64,000 bases of DNA, taken from positions 46,214,977-46,278,976 of the forward strand of contig CM055061.1 of NCBI GenBank assembly GCA_029204045.2. The letters are read 5' to 3'. Below the pieces are notes generated by a model. That model was given only the letters and a program-made list of their open reading frames with translations, searched no databases and was not told where the DNA came from. The translations under genes were made by a program, and so were the position numbers. Each line of letters begins with the position of its first letter. The stretch's first letter is position 1. This document shows, in pieces, positions 33,153-44,097 of the stretch. Source of the stretch: Tillandsia leiboldiana. Taxonomy: Eukaryota > Streptophyta > Magnoliopsida > Poales > Bromeliaceae.

Positions 33153-36051
33153 TGTCACGCCCCGGGGCGATACTGCGCCCCGGCTCGCCAACAGATCCGC
33201 CGCCCATACGGGAAGCCCCGTATAGGCGTAGCGACTAACCTGCAAAGAAACATCTACACTAGCAGATATCAGAGCTGAAAGAGAAAAGCTGGAATAAAAT
33301 ACATAAAATAAACTACAACTCACAAATATACAGACCAATCTCACCAGAATACAAGAGTCTCTCAGAAAAGCAGGAAAGAAAGGTACAACTCAAAACCTCA
33401 CTACAACAGTCACTCGACATAACACACACCAAAATGGTACTGGGGTACATCTACTCACACACTGAAGATGACAGGAGGGGATCTATCTCGCGACGCCCTT
33501 ACCTCGGTCAGAAGGAGCTGGATCAGCAACAAGAGCTGCAGGAACCGGAGCAGAAGTCCCTGGGGAGAAGACACCACGACGGGTGTGAGAACTACATCCC
33601 ACAGTAGTTCTCAGTGGGTGCCGCCAACAAGCCCGACGGTCTGCCCACTAAGTCTACCAGAGGCAAAAAGTAACATATGCAGTGCAGTAAGGAAAGTTGG
33701 GAAAAGTAACTCTACAGCTACTATGCCTCTATCTAGATGCTCAACAGTGGAACAGAAAGAACATAATGCCACAACTAACTCTCCTCCCTGATCACCCAAT
33801 CAAAACTGACTGCCACATCGGGTCCAGTCAAACCTGCGCCAACCTACTGCCGTTACGTCCCGGAGGAGCGGACTTACGTAGGGCGTCCGTGGCTGCCAAC
33901 AAAAGCACAGCCAGAGGGACCAATGCAACAACAAGTCGCTAAAGAACATCTCAAACTCACGCCGATACAACATCCCGGTCTCGCCTACTCCGGAGTGGCA
34001 CTCGAGGGGAGCGACCCGCTCGAGTCAAAGTAACCCATAAGTATCACTGTAAAGTATCTCTGTAAAGCTCAAATGTGGCTCATGCAGGCTATGATCCAAT
34101 CCTCGATCAATAAGATCGACTACCAAACAAATCACTGACTCACTCACTGGCTGGAATCTACACAGCTGAAACTCACTGTCTCTCTGACAGTTTCCAAGAA
34201 CCCAGATCTACCATCACTATCACTCTCCCAAAGAAATCAAATCTACAGACTGCTATCAACTCCACTCGGTCCCCAGACACGAGTGCAAAAGCATCCCACA
34301 ACCACCCGACCTCTCGGCCCACAACTCGGGCGAGGAAAAGCTAAGTCCATAGTGAAATGAAGTATCGTGATGTGGAATGTCTAAAGCAGTAAGAACCTAG
34401 CCCAAGTTGGAGTTTTTCTACAGACTGGCTGAACATGATACATATGACAGGGGTGCTAGGTCAAATTCCAAGATTTCATTACTTAACATAAAGTAGGGAT
34501 CAAAAGATTCATCAACTGATATATGAGATACAACATACAGTTTTACACATGCTAATACTCCAATTTCTAACATGCATGATCCTACACACATAGAATTAGT
34601 ACACAGTCCAGAGTTCTTGGAAGCAAGGTCACCCACCTGAAAGTGCTAACTGCCCGGAATTGTACAGCTGAGAAAGCCCAAAACAGTCAAATCACAGATC
34701 CCACCAAGCCAACAACACAGTAGAAGTGCTCACAACCTCCTGGGTACAAACATACACCAAAATTACACTTTAAACCACACAAATTCCAAAATCCCAAAAT
34801 CTGTGGTGAACAGTCCCATTCACACGATATTTTCACCTGAAAAACTTCCTCCAAAAATTCCAATAAAAATATGACGGCGATCCTCGCGAAGAGTAGATGT
34901 CGATAGAGTCCTGAAACGTCAAATTCCGATGTCCGGATGAGGAGATAAAAATCCGACAAGTAGGTGCTGTCCAAATCAACCAACAGTCGCAAAGGGGGTT
35001 AAAAATGTACCCAGAACCCGAAGAAAAGCTCGGATCCAGAAAAAGTGTCCAACACGGAAAATGTAGATTTACCTCTTACGAAACCGTCACCGTAGAAATC
35101 GTCCAAAAATAACGTCGGGGTAGCCCGGTAGACCTCCCAGACTAAACTGCGACGAAAATGGGCCTCCAACAGTAGATCGTCGCTCCGCACCCCGATGTAG
35201 AAGTCGCCGTCGTCGCGGCCTCCAAAAATTCTGAACCTTTGCCAAAAGATGCACAAGAGGGAGAGGAAGAAAATTGGTGAAGGGCTCAATGGCTAAAGCT
35301 CTCGGGAAAAGCCTCTAAAATGAGCCCCAAGGGGCCTATTTATAGGCCTCACCCGAAATCAGCCCAAAAGACAAGTCAATGGGCTTTCGGGCCCAACTTT
35401 CGGGCGCCCGGTACATTCGGGCGGCTACAGTGTTGGGCCGGCCCAACACTGTTCACGCCCGAATCCACCAGGTGCCGCCACGTGGCCCGCCGAACAGCAA
35501 ACAGCTGTTCGGGCCACCCACGGGCTGCCACGTGGCCCGCCCCCGCACAGTGAGGCGGTGGGCGCCCGCCAACCAGCGGGCGACGCGTGTCCACCCGGTT
35601 GACCGCGCGCCTTGCGCCCGCCAATCAGGCGGTGCCACGTGTCCATGCGCCGGGTCTGTGCACCCCGCCGCGCAGCTCTGTGGACCGCGCATCCTGAACC
35701 GGCCAATGACAGGCCGCCACGTGGCATCCCGGCGGTCTACGGCCCCTCCCATGCACCATTTTCCACTAAAAATTTCCGGGAGTCCGTTTTTGGGCATCCG
35801 GACTCAGAAATAAATAAGCAAATAGCCGTTTTCAAGCGTTTTTCCGTGCTGAATCCATTTCCGACCTCTGTTGGGCCTAATTCTTTTCCGAAATTTTGGC
35901 AAACTCAGCCGAAGGCCTACACAGCTAATAATAACACACAGGGTCCATCTGTGGCATCCCATTGACGCACCATGGGCCAGATACACCAACGCTAGGTGCT
36001 CTAACAGTGGATTCATCGGAAGAACGCTGCATGGGAATTAGGGCCACTACA
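33153..36051 (-). mobile_element. 5' LTR (2899 bp) of the Tekay-type element, with a 251-bp deletion
   Basis: It matches 24806-27955 throughout except that the bases equal to 27258-27508 are absent; 3150 minus 251 is exactly 2899. The deletion ends lie in the near-repeat CACCCGGTNGACC. As the 5' LTR it would drive the element: TATA box CCTATAAATAGG on the minus strand at 35335-35346. The deletion is upstream of it, in GC-rich U3 sequence with many CCACGTG-type boxes. Confidence 0.95.
35335..35346 (-). promoter_or_regulatory. TATA box of the Tekay-type 5' LTR
   Basis: CCTATAAATAGG on the minus strand follows GC-rich U3 with repeated CACGTGGC boxes and precedes a pyrimidine-rich leader (about 35330-35250). 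The copy in the 3' LTR is at 26988-26999. Confidence 0.7.
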
Positions 36052-36685
36052 CTCTGTGACTCTAAGTCACCAACAACAAATAGAAACAACAATAAAAAAA
36101 ATTAGTTTTTTTAACCGATTTCCGTACTATGCGATAAGCATCGCCAGGGCCACCGAGACACAACTAATCCTCTGGAATACCTCTAGATGTGCTAAGAGCC
36201 TTAGGTCATCACCTGCTGTCCCAAAATATCAATGATTTCGACATTGGGCCAGTCGTACACCAAACGCTTCACAATGGACCACTTAGGTCCCGAAATTTGC
36301 CAATTTGGTACTTGGGATGCCCTTTCGGCACCGGAAGCACCCGCAACCTTCTTGCTATGACCAGAGGTGTCAAACCTCACGAAACGACGAACAAATGAAG
36401 CCTATCAACTATTGTGAACAACAGCAACTCGCTCAACATGAATCTGAGTTCGGTATTGCCCGTAATGACGTTTTCGTGTCCGGTTCGATCCAGATGTGCT
36501 CTGAAATGCTTCAGATATAATTCAACCATGCCTGCTATCTCAGGAGACTCTCTTATGAGTGCCGAGATAACTGCATGCCAAGTGGTGCAAGTCGAGCACA
36601 TAAAAGTGCAACAATCGCTCCACCGGGTACCCGAAAAGTGCCGATTTGGCACCGGGACCCACTATAAGTCTACTACTCATCGCTG
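36052..36685 (-). mobile_element. Old gypsy LTR, right segment
   Basis: It begins with the second CTCTG copy and continues the sequence broken at 24805. It is AT-balanced, with a loosely repeated phrase (CGAAATTTGCCAATTTGG / CGAAAAGTGCCGATTTGG) and no coding domain. It is cut at 36686 by a Sirevirus LTR, so its true outer end is not seen. Confidence 0.5.
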
Positions 36686-37578
36686 TGTTAAGGAATTTGT
36701 GTTGGTATATTTCGTGCAAATGGTTAAGTCTTGAAGATTGAAGATGAATAAGTTTGGATCATATACCTCAATTTCAAGAAAGAAGAATTCAAAAGGATCA
36801 GGTACGTTTAACTAAATATTTTTGGTGATCCGAATACTTCTTATAGTGTAGAAACACTTGGATGAATTTTTAATTGCATAAAAATAAAAAACTGGACATA
36901 TTACATGTTCAGGATCCGGATTAGGCACTACAGTCCGGACCCCGAACATAGGGTAGTTCATGCGCAATTCCAGTCCGGATCGGGGTTACTTCAGTCCGGA
37001 CCCCGAACGTGGATTCTGTAGGAATTGCATGAACAGTCCGGACCGTGGTTATTTCAGTGCGGACCCCGAAGGTATGTTTTTCTGGAAATTGTCTGTTTAG
37101 CCACGACAGTCCGGACCGCCAAAATTCCAGTCCGGACCGTCGTCCTGAAAAATTCCAGATAAGGTTAGTTTTTGATTCTTATCTTCTTCCAATGGTTTCT
37201 AACCTATAATTAGACCCTACGATTCATTTTTAGGGTAATCCAAAAAGACGGTCAAAAAGAAAAAAATCCACATATAGAGAAGAAAGGAAATAACTAGATT
37301 AAATCTATGTTTTTTCATCTATTTTGATTAATTTGATTCTAGGTTTTTCAAACTCAGATTTTGAGTAGAATCAAATTAATGAATACTTAGATGGTATTTC
37401 CGATCTATTTTTAATCTAAGTATTCGGCGGATCATCACCACCCAAAAAACAACGATTTTCCCAAAATCGGCGCGTGGACTCGCGTGGCCTTGTGGATTCA
37501 AGGTGCAACTTCTCTCGTGGATTCGGAGCGAGGTACGTTCGTGGATTCGAGACGTGCTACTGGGTGAAGACCGTGGAT
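36686..37578 (+). mobile_element. 5' LTR of the plus-strand Sirevirus, 3' end deleted
   Basis: It starts TGTTAAGGAATTTG and has seven exact TCCGGA palindromes (36910-37140), a weak TATA (CCTATAATTAG near 37204) and CGTGGATTC repeats. It breaks off near 37578 at GACCGTGGATTC and runs straight into mid-gag. The end of the LTR, the PBS and the first half of gag are missing compared with the element at 12-18 kb. Confidence 0.85.
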
Positions 37579-38553
37579 TCTTCTAACTTTAAATCAAGAA
37601 AGCAAGAGAGTTTTTCTAAGGATAAGAAAAGCTCGGAGGGACAAGTCCAATGCATTAAGTGCCGAGGATACGGCCACATCTCAACGGAGTGTCCCAATAA
37701 GAATCCGTCAAAGAAGAAAGCGATGCAAGCCGTCACTTGGGATGACACCTCAACGTCAAATGAGTCATCTTCCAGTGATGAAGAGAATAACGCAACGGCG
37801 TTCCACGCGTCCACAACTTCACCTTTCGTATGCTTTATGGCAAGTACATCCGATTCCTTGTCCAACTCCTCCCAAGTTGAAAAGAATGCAACGGACAACG
37901 AATCGAGCAACTCCGAAGGTGAAGATTTTGTTTTAGCCTACCATAAACTTTTGAGGCATTCAAAGAAACTGGCTAAGCAAAACAAGGGGTTGAGAGGGAG
38001 ATTGCAGGATCTCGAAGAAGAAGTAAAAAGGGCAACTTCTCTCTCAACCGGTCTTGAAGTGGAAAGGGATAACCTGATAAAAGCAAATGTTTCACTTCAA
38101 GAGAAAAATGAGCATTTTGAGAAGGAACACGTAAAAATGGTAGACAAAGCAAGTTACTTCTTAAAGCTCTATTCCGAGGCTCGTCAGGAAAAAATGGAAA
38201 TGACGAAGACCATTTTCTAACTCAAGGATGATTTAAAGCGATTTTCTTCTGGAAGGAGTAAGTTGGATAAGATGCTTGGTCTTGGTCAAACAAACCGATT
38301 CGGCCTCGGATACACTCAAACTGGAGACAGTCCTAGTTCGAGTGGAACAGTTTTTGTGCCCCAGTCGGTATCTCCTCCTCCGACGACGGAATTTACGGCA
38401 TACAACGACAACAACCCTACCTCACCCTCTTCGGGATCGTCAAGAACAAAGGTATGTTTTCGTTGTGGTTTTGCAGGGCACATTAGAAGAAATTGCAAGA
38501 TGGGAGCAAAACGATCAACTCAAGCGGCTCTTGCAAAACTACCAAAAAGGTGA
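37579..38553 (+). pseudogene. Sirevirus gag, C-terminal half
   Basis: The frame enters from the LTR, an artefact of the deletion, and then matches gag from the Ser/Lys-rich linker. It has an intact first zinc knuckle CIKCRGYGHISTEC (37651-37692), an acidic/Ser region, a coiled coil (about 37940-38220), TAA at 38218 and continuation in the same frame. The second knuckle is CFRCGFAGHIRRNC (38455-38496). It ends at TGA near 38551. The capsid half is gone, so this Gag cannot assemble. The order knuckle, coiled coil, knuckle is the same as in 13399-14995. Confidence 0.85.
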
Positions 38554-38642
38554 TTCCCCGGAAATCAAAGGAAAATTTTTCAAAGGAAAAGAGCCTTGGT
38601 AGTTCACCTCGCAAGACGATGTGAAGCAATGAATCAAACAAG

Positions 38643-41600
38643 ATGCTTTCACTAAGGAGAATAACTTCACGAACATTGCCGACGCAGTCCAAAAAGGTTT
38701 GGGTGCGCAAAGGTGAAATCTTTCCTTGTCTTGTTGTTCATACTTCTTTACATGCTTATGACAACTCGTCTTGGTATCTGGATAGTGGATGTTCCCGTCA
38801 CATGACCGGTGACAAAAACTGCTTTCAAAATTTAGAGAAAATCTCCGGAGGACATGTTGTTTTCGGAGACGGTCGTTCTTCCAAAATTGTTGGAAAGGGA
38901 ACAATCGCTATTCCAGAAGGCCCGGTTTTGAACAATGTCTTATTTGTGTAAGGCCTAAAGACTAACCTCATTAGTATAAGTCAACTTTGTGACAATGGTT
39001 TCTCAGTTAATTTTTCTTCAACAGAATGTATTGTAACTGATAAGGACCATGTATTCTTTTTGAAAGGGGTTAGATCTCAAAATAATTGTTATGTTGTTTC
39101 AAACAAAATTTCTGAAAAATGTAACCTAGTTTCTTTGGATAATGAAACTCTTTGGCATGAAAGACTAGGTCACATTAATTTTAAAGAACTAGCAAGGATT
39201 TCAAATAAAGACGTGGTTAAGGGGGTTCCTAAACTTTTATTTAAAAAAAAAATATTGTGTGTGGAGGTTGTCAAAAGGGAAAACAATCAAGGGCTGCACA
39301 CAAGAACTTGAACCACGTTGGTACCAAACGGCCCTTAGAACTATTGCACATGGACTTAATAGGGCCGACTCATCAATCATCTTTGGGAGGTAAATGGTAT
39401 ATTTTTCTTTTGGTTGATGACTTCTCTCAATATTCTTGGGTAACATTTTTAAAAGAGAAAGCGGATACTTTCGACTCTTTTCATGAGATTTGTCATCATA
39501 TTATGATTGAGAGAAATGAAAAGATCGTTCGTGTTCGAAGTGATATAGGTGGAGAATTCATTAATTCCAAATTCATTGACTTTTGCACTTCCAACGACAT
39601 AAAACATGAATTCTCAGCACCCTATACACCTTAGCAGAATGGTGTAGTTGAGCGCAAAAACAGGGTTGTTCAACAGATGGCGCGTGTGATGCTTCATAGC
39701 CGGAATTTACCGTTATATTTTTGGGCTGAAGCTGTGAACACCGCCGTCTATGTAATTAATCGAGTGTATTTGCGCCCGGGAACTTTAAATACACCATATG
39801 AGCTGTGATTTTGTAGAAAACCAAATATCAAATATTTTCGTATCTTTGGGAGTCGTTGTTACATTTTACGTGACCGCGAAAATCTTGGAAAATTTGACTC
39901 TTGAAGTGACGAAGGGATTTTCATGGGTTATTCTACAAACAGTAGAGCATATCGGGTATTTAACTTGGAATCTAAAACGATGATAGAATCTATAAATGTT
40001 AAAGTAGATGAAGCTTTCCACTTTGCATCTGATAAATCTACCCCTGATATGTCTCTAGATGATGATTTTCCTGTAAATGCATCTTCTCATAATAATTCTT
40101 CCGATAATGTTGATGCATCTAATGGTTCTTCAAGTTTATCTGATGTGCAGGAATCATCACATGTACCTCCGAGTACTCCGTTACCGCAAACGTTACGCAT
40201 CTCCAAGGATCATCCGGAATCTAACATTATTGGAGACCCACAAGAAGGAGTCAGGACTCGGAGACAGTTGGTTTGTGGAGTCGCATGTTACGTCTCCATG
40301 ATAGAACCAAAGAACATCGATGAAACTCTTCAGGATGACTACTGGATTGAAGCAATGCAGGAAGAGCTCCATCAGTTCGAACGAAACAAAGTCTGGGAAT
40401 TAACGAAGCCTCCGAAGCAACACAACGTGATTGGTACTAAATGGATTTTCAAGAATAAGAAAAACGAGGATGGTACCATAATCAGGAACAAAGCACGCCT
40501 AGTTGCTCAGGGCTATTCACAAATTGAAGGAATAGACTTTGATGAAACGTTCGCCCCGGTAGCTAGACTCGAGTCAATTCGTATTTTATTCGCTATTGCT
40601 TGCCATTTTAAAATCAAACTCTTTCAAATGGATGTTAAGAGTGCGTTTTTAAATGGGTTTTTAAACGAGGAAGTTTATGTGGCTCAACCGAAAGGTTTTG
40701 TAGACTGTAAACAACCTAACCATGTTTTTCGTTTGAAAAAGGCTCTTTACGGTCTAAAACAAGCACCGCGAGCGTGGTACGAAAGGTTGACAAAGCACCT
40801 ATTAGAAAAGGGCTATACTCGAGGGGGAGCAGACCGGACTCTCTTTGTGAAGCATTATCAGGATAACTTCATTGTGGCACAAATCTATGTCGATGACATT
40901 GTATTTGGGGCAACAAGAGATAATGATGCTTCTAAATTCGCGGAAACCATGGAAAGCGAATTTGAGATGTCAATGATGGGCGAACTGACATACTTTCTTG
41001 GATTGCAAGTGAAACAAAATGATGAAGGCATCCATTTGTGTCAATCCAAGTATGCAAGGGAGTTGGTGAAGAAATTCGATTTAGAAAACTCTAAAGATTT
41101 TCCGACTCCTATGGGAACTAGCAATAAGGGATTAGGAAGTGAATCTCTTAGTGAGAGTGTAGACGAGAAGCTTTATCGCAGCATGATAGGAAGTCTACTC
41201 TATCTCACGGCTAGTCGCCCGGATATATCCTTTAGTGTTGGGATTTGCGCGAGATATCAATCAGCACCAAAGGAGGTTCACCTGAAAGCGGTGAAAAGGA
41301 TCATCCGGTACATCAAAGGAACTTTGAATTTTGGAATTTGGTATCCTATGGGAACAACGCTTGACATAATAGGATATTCAGATGCCGATTGGGCAAGATC
41401 TGTGGATGATCGGAAGAGTACGAGTGGTGCATGTTTTTATCTTGGCCATTGCCTTGTTGCATGGCATAGTAAAAAGCAAAACTGCATTGCACTCTCGACT
41501 GCCGAAGCGGAGTATATTTCAGCGGGTAGTTGTTCAACCCAACTCATTTGGATGAAAAGTGTGTTGAGCGACTTCCGGATTTCAGCAACTTCGGTAACAA

Positions 41601-41833
41601 TTCTTTGTGACAACACAAGTGCTATAAATATTTCCAAAAATCCTGTGTTGCACTCTAGAACAAAACACATTGAACTTAGATATCATTTTCTAAGAGAGCT
41701 AGTTGAATCAAATATTCTTCAACTTTCCTATATTTCAACTGAAGATCAATTAGCTGACATCTTAACAAAACTTTTGGATCAAAAACGATTTATTCATTTG
41801 CGTAAGGCAATTGGAATGCTTTCCTTGAAATAA
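38643..41833 (+). pseudogene. Sirevirus (Ty1/copia) pol: protease, integrase, RT, RNase H, several breaks
   Basis: Order protease-integrase-RT-RNase H defines copia. Protease DSGCSRHMTG (about 38781); GAG-pre-integrase HERLGH (about 39153); a frameshift at the A-run 39241-39251 before CGGCQKGKQS; integrase core with MDLIGP, SDIGGEF and ERKN. Breaks: TAA near 38948, TAG near 39632 (the other copy has CAG), TGA near 39806 (other copy TGG) and TGA near 39903 (other copy CGA). From 39923 to the stop at 41831 the RT/RNase H frame is open for 636 codons: WIFKNKKNEDG, ARLVAQGYSQ, KALYGLKQAPRAWYE, catalytic YVDDIVFG (about 40887), RNase H SDADW and STAEAEYI. It is about 90% or more like the minus-strand copy by eye. 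It is not functional as a whole. Confidence 0.92.
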
Positions 41834-42768
41834 TTCCTTTTTAAAATCATTGCTTAGGTTAGGTTTTGTTTTGTGTTTTTGTTCATTATCTATGTTTGTA
41901 CATAGACCATTTATTGAGCATTAGTTATATTGACTTTAATTGCATCCTTTCATATAATTAGAAATTTATTGTACTTTGGATATCATAATAATTCATTTGA
42001 TGCAATGATCATTTATGTCAATTAAGTCATCTTTGTTTTGATCAAAGTCAATTTCTCTCTCAAATGATCTCTTGGTTTAGTTTTTATCTTATTTGACAAT
42101 TGAGTCGAGTATGAAATCGAAATCAAATTTTGGTTGAATACTTTATATTTTAAATAATTGATAGCCAATTGAGGGGGAGTTAATGAAAATTGTTATGCTC
42201 AAAAGATGTGGAAAGAGTTACATCCCAATGAGGAGTGTGAAAACTACCACCAAATGGAGGAAAGAGCTACCACCTCGGTCGTCCGAGTACTGTGTGCAGC
42301 TACCACATGTATACCAAGCATGGATTTCGAGTTGATTTGATAAAATACCTTTTGGAATATTTGACCCTGTCAAATTCGAAGGTTGGTATAAGGTGAGAAT
42401 TTTATTGAAAGATGCTCATAGAGCCACTCCTTACAATAAATTAACTAGATATATCATCTAACTTATCTGGGATTTCAAACATCTATTGATCTTGGTATTT
42501 CATTTTCTTTACCAAATTGATGATTTGATAAAGGCATTACTCATAAGATCATGATAGATGTCATTGAATTTGTTCAACTTTAAGGGATTTAATTTTTATC
42601 AATTTCTGTTTCATTATTTGGATATTATTGATAGATTTAGCATAATCTATTGCTCTTGACATGAAACGATGATTTTCATTTAAAGTTGATACACAAAAGT
42701 GCTTACAATCTTTTTCTGGATTTTTTAGAGCTTTTCAGAATTTTTCTGAAGAAAAAGTTTGGAGCCGA
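41834..42768 (+). other. Non-coding spacer between pol and the env-like ORF, with conserved block 42201-42430
   Basis: AT-rich sequence without a gene. 42201-42430 is shared with the other two Sirevirus-like elements: AAAGATGTGGAAAGAGTTAC, hairpin CTCGG-TCGT-CCGAG (42274-42287), CAGCTACCACATGT, and GCTC-ATA-GAGC (42414-42424). An early GAGGGGGAGTT near 42173 resembles a polypurine tract. Confidence 0.75.
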
Positions 42769-42876
42769 TCTGGACTGAACAATCCGATCCGGATCCCGAA
42801 CGCAGGAATTCCTGCGGGTAGCCGATCCGGACTGGATTCTTGAGGCAGTCCGGACCGCGGCTAGGGTTTTATATAG
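42769..42876 (+). promoter_or_regulatory. Internal promoter-like module before the env-like ORF
   Basis: Three exact TCCGGA palindromes (GATCCGGATCC, GATCCGGACTG, AGTCCGGACCG) and the perfect 16-bp palindrome CGCAGGAATTCCTGCG are followed by the TATA-like TTTATATAG at 42868-42876. This repeats the promoter layout of the LTRs. About 100 nt of pyrimidine-rich leader and a splice donor follow. The opposite-strand element has the same module at 60243-60425. The promoter role is inference. Confidence 0.55.
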
Positions 42877-42993
42877 AACAAAAGGGTTTTGATTTCTTTT
42901 TACTACAATCTTTTGTTCCTTACTCTCCAGAGCTTCTCTCTCTAGAAAGCAACCAATTTGGAGCCTTTTCAAACTCAGGTTCTTCGATTGAAA

Positions 42994-43375
42994 GTGAGTT
43001 TTCTTGTTCAAAACCTTGGTTTTTCACTGTTTTTGTCTTTTTGCTCAAATCGTGAAGAAAAATTTGTATCTTTTTCGTTTGAGGTTGGTTTTTGATCAAA
43101 TTTCTTCTGAACTAAGAACTCTGAGTAGATTAGTTTTGATTATATGCTAGGTTTTCTCTTGATTAACGAATTTTTAGGCTTCGATTTCTAAAAATTCGGT
43201 TTTAGGGCATATAATGAGAATTTTTGAAAATCTTGGAATTGATCTATTTTTAAAATTCTTTTTACAAAACTAATTTGATTCCTAATCTCTCTACACGATA
43301 ATGATTGTCTGGGTACAATTTTTCAAATTTCTGAAAATTAACAATTTTTTCGTATTCTTGAGTTGTTGCTCGCAG
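42994..43375 (+). other. Probable leader intron of the env-like gene (382 nt)
   Basis: Donor AAA|GTGAGTTTT at 42994 and acceptor TTGCTCGCAG at 43375. The interior is T-rich. The equivalent interval in the opposite element, 59746-60130, is 385 nt with donor CAA|GTAAGTTTT and acceptor TTGCTCATAG. Ends and length are conserved between copies while no coding frame is. Splicing is inferred, not shown. Confidence 0.55.
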
Positions 43376-43404
43376 GACTCTCTTTTTCACAAAAGATAGC
43401 AGAG

Positions 43405-44097
43405 ATGGTGATCACCTGGATAATCTTTCTTCTTGCTGCCATGGTTCACACAAGAGCAACTAACAAGCCCAAGAGGGCTAAGAAGGGTCGAGAGGACTCG
43501 GATTCGGGACCAGAAACTGAATCCATTGACTGGGATGAATTATTGATAGAAGCAACTGCACCTGCTACTTCAAAGGGGAAAGCCCCTGCTGCATCCTCAA
43601 AGGCATAGACACCGTCAACTGCCGCAGAAAAAGGCAAAGCTCCAATGGAAGAAACTCCTCTCAAAATAAAAAGAAAGAGCGTTGCACGCAAAAGAGGGAG
43701 TGCTCGAGGGATATCCATTGAGGAGCCACTAGCAAGCCAGCCTCCTCCACGAGACTTTATAAGCTCAGAAAGAATTAAGGACTTCGAAAAGAGGGAATGC
43801 ATCGGTGAAAGGCATGTTAATCTCAAAGCTCTGAGGGAGCGATCCACCCTCTTTGGCACTCTCGTTGACAATGCGGGTCTTGCCCCAATCTGTCATTTCC
43901 CTGACCCTACAGGATATTGTCTTCACTCCGTCAGGATGTTTTATCAGAATGGATCAAAGTTGATTGATCAGGATGACGGACGGCGAGAATTTCAAACAAT
44001 GGTTAAAAACATTAAGATCAAGGTCACTCCACAACTGATTGGAGAAGTTTTGGGGATGAAGGCCAGCACTGAAGGAAGTCATTACCTAAAAGGTCAT
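43405..44097 (+). pseudogene. Env-like extra ORF, 5' part (interrupted by a gypsy element)
   Basis: It sits after pol, where Sireviruses carry an env-like ORF. Met at 43405 begins a hydrophobic segment (MVITWIIFLLAAMVHTR) that could be a signal anchor; a second Met at 43441 would skip it. Then follow Lys-rich and KGKAP repeats, TAG at 43606, a basic stretch (KRKSVARKRGSARGI) and the start of a domain resembling the "putative plant transposon protein" family (PDPTGYCLHSVRMFYQNG, VTPQLIGEVLGM). The frame ends exactly at codon KGH (44095-44097), where the element 44098-54798 is inserted. It continues in the same frame at 54804. Function is unknown; calling it an envelope protein would go beyond the evidence. 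Confidence 0.75.

Larger units (their letters stand above)
24806..36051 (-). mobile_element. Complete Ty3/gypsy element, Tekay/Del type (11.2 kb), duplication CTCTG
   Basis: On the minus strand the order is LTR (33153-36051), PBS (33131-33144), gag, protease, RT, RNase H, integrase, chromodomain-like tail, PPT (27956-27973) and LTR (24806-27955). CTCTG flanks it on both sides (24801-24805 and 36052-36056). The LTRs appear almost identical except for one 251-bp deletion in the 5' LTR, so insertion is recent. The only breaks found in gag-pol are two TAG codons. It sits inside the old LTR 22644-36685. Confidence 0.95.

Noticed and set aside
37474..38220. A complete 248-codon gene starting in the LTR
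   Set aside because: The first ~35 codons are LTR repeat sequence joined to gag by a deletion; the rest is the C-terminal half of gag.
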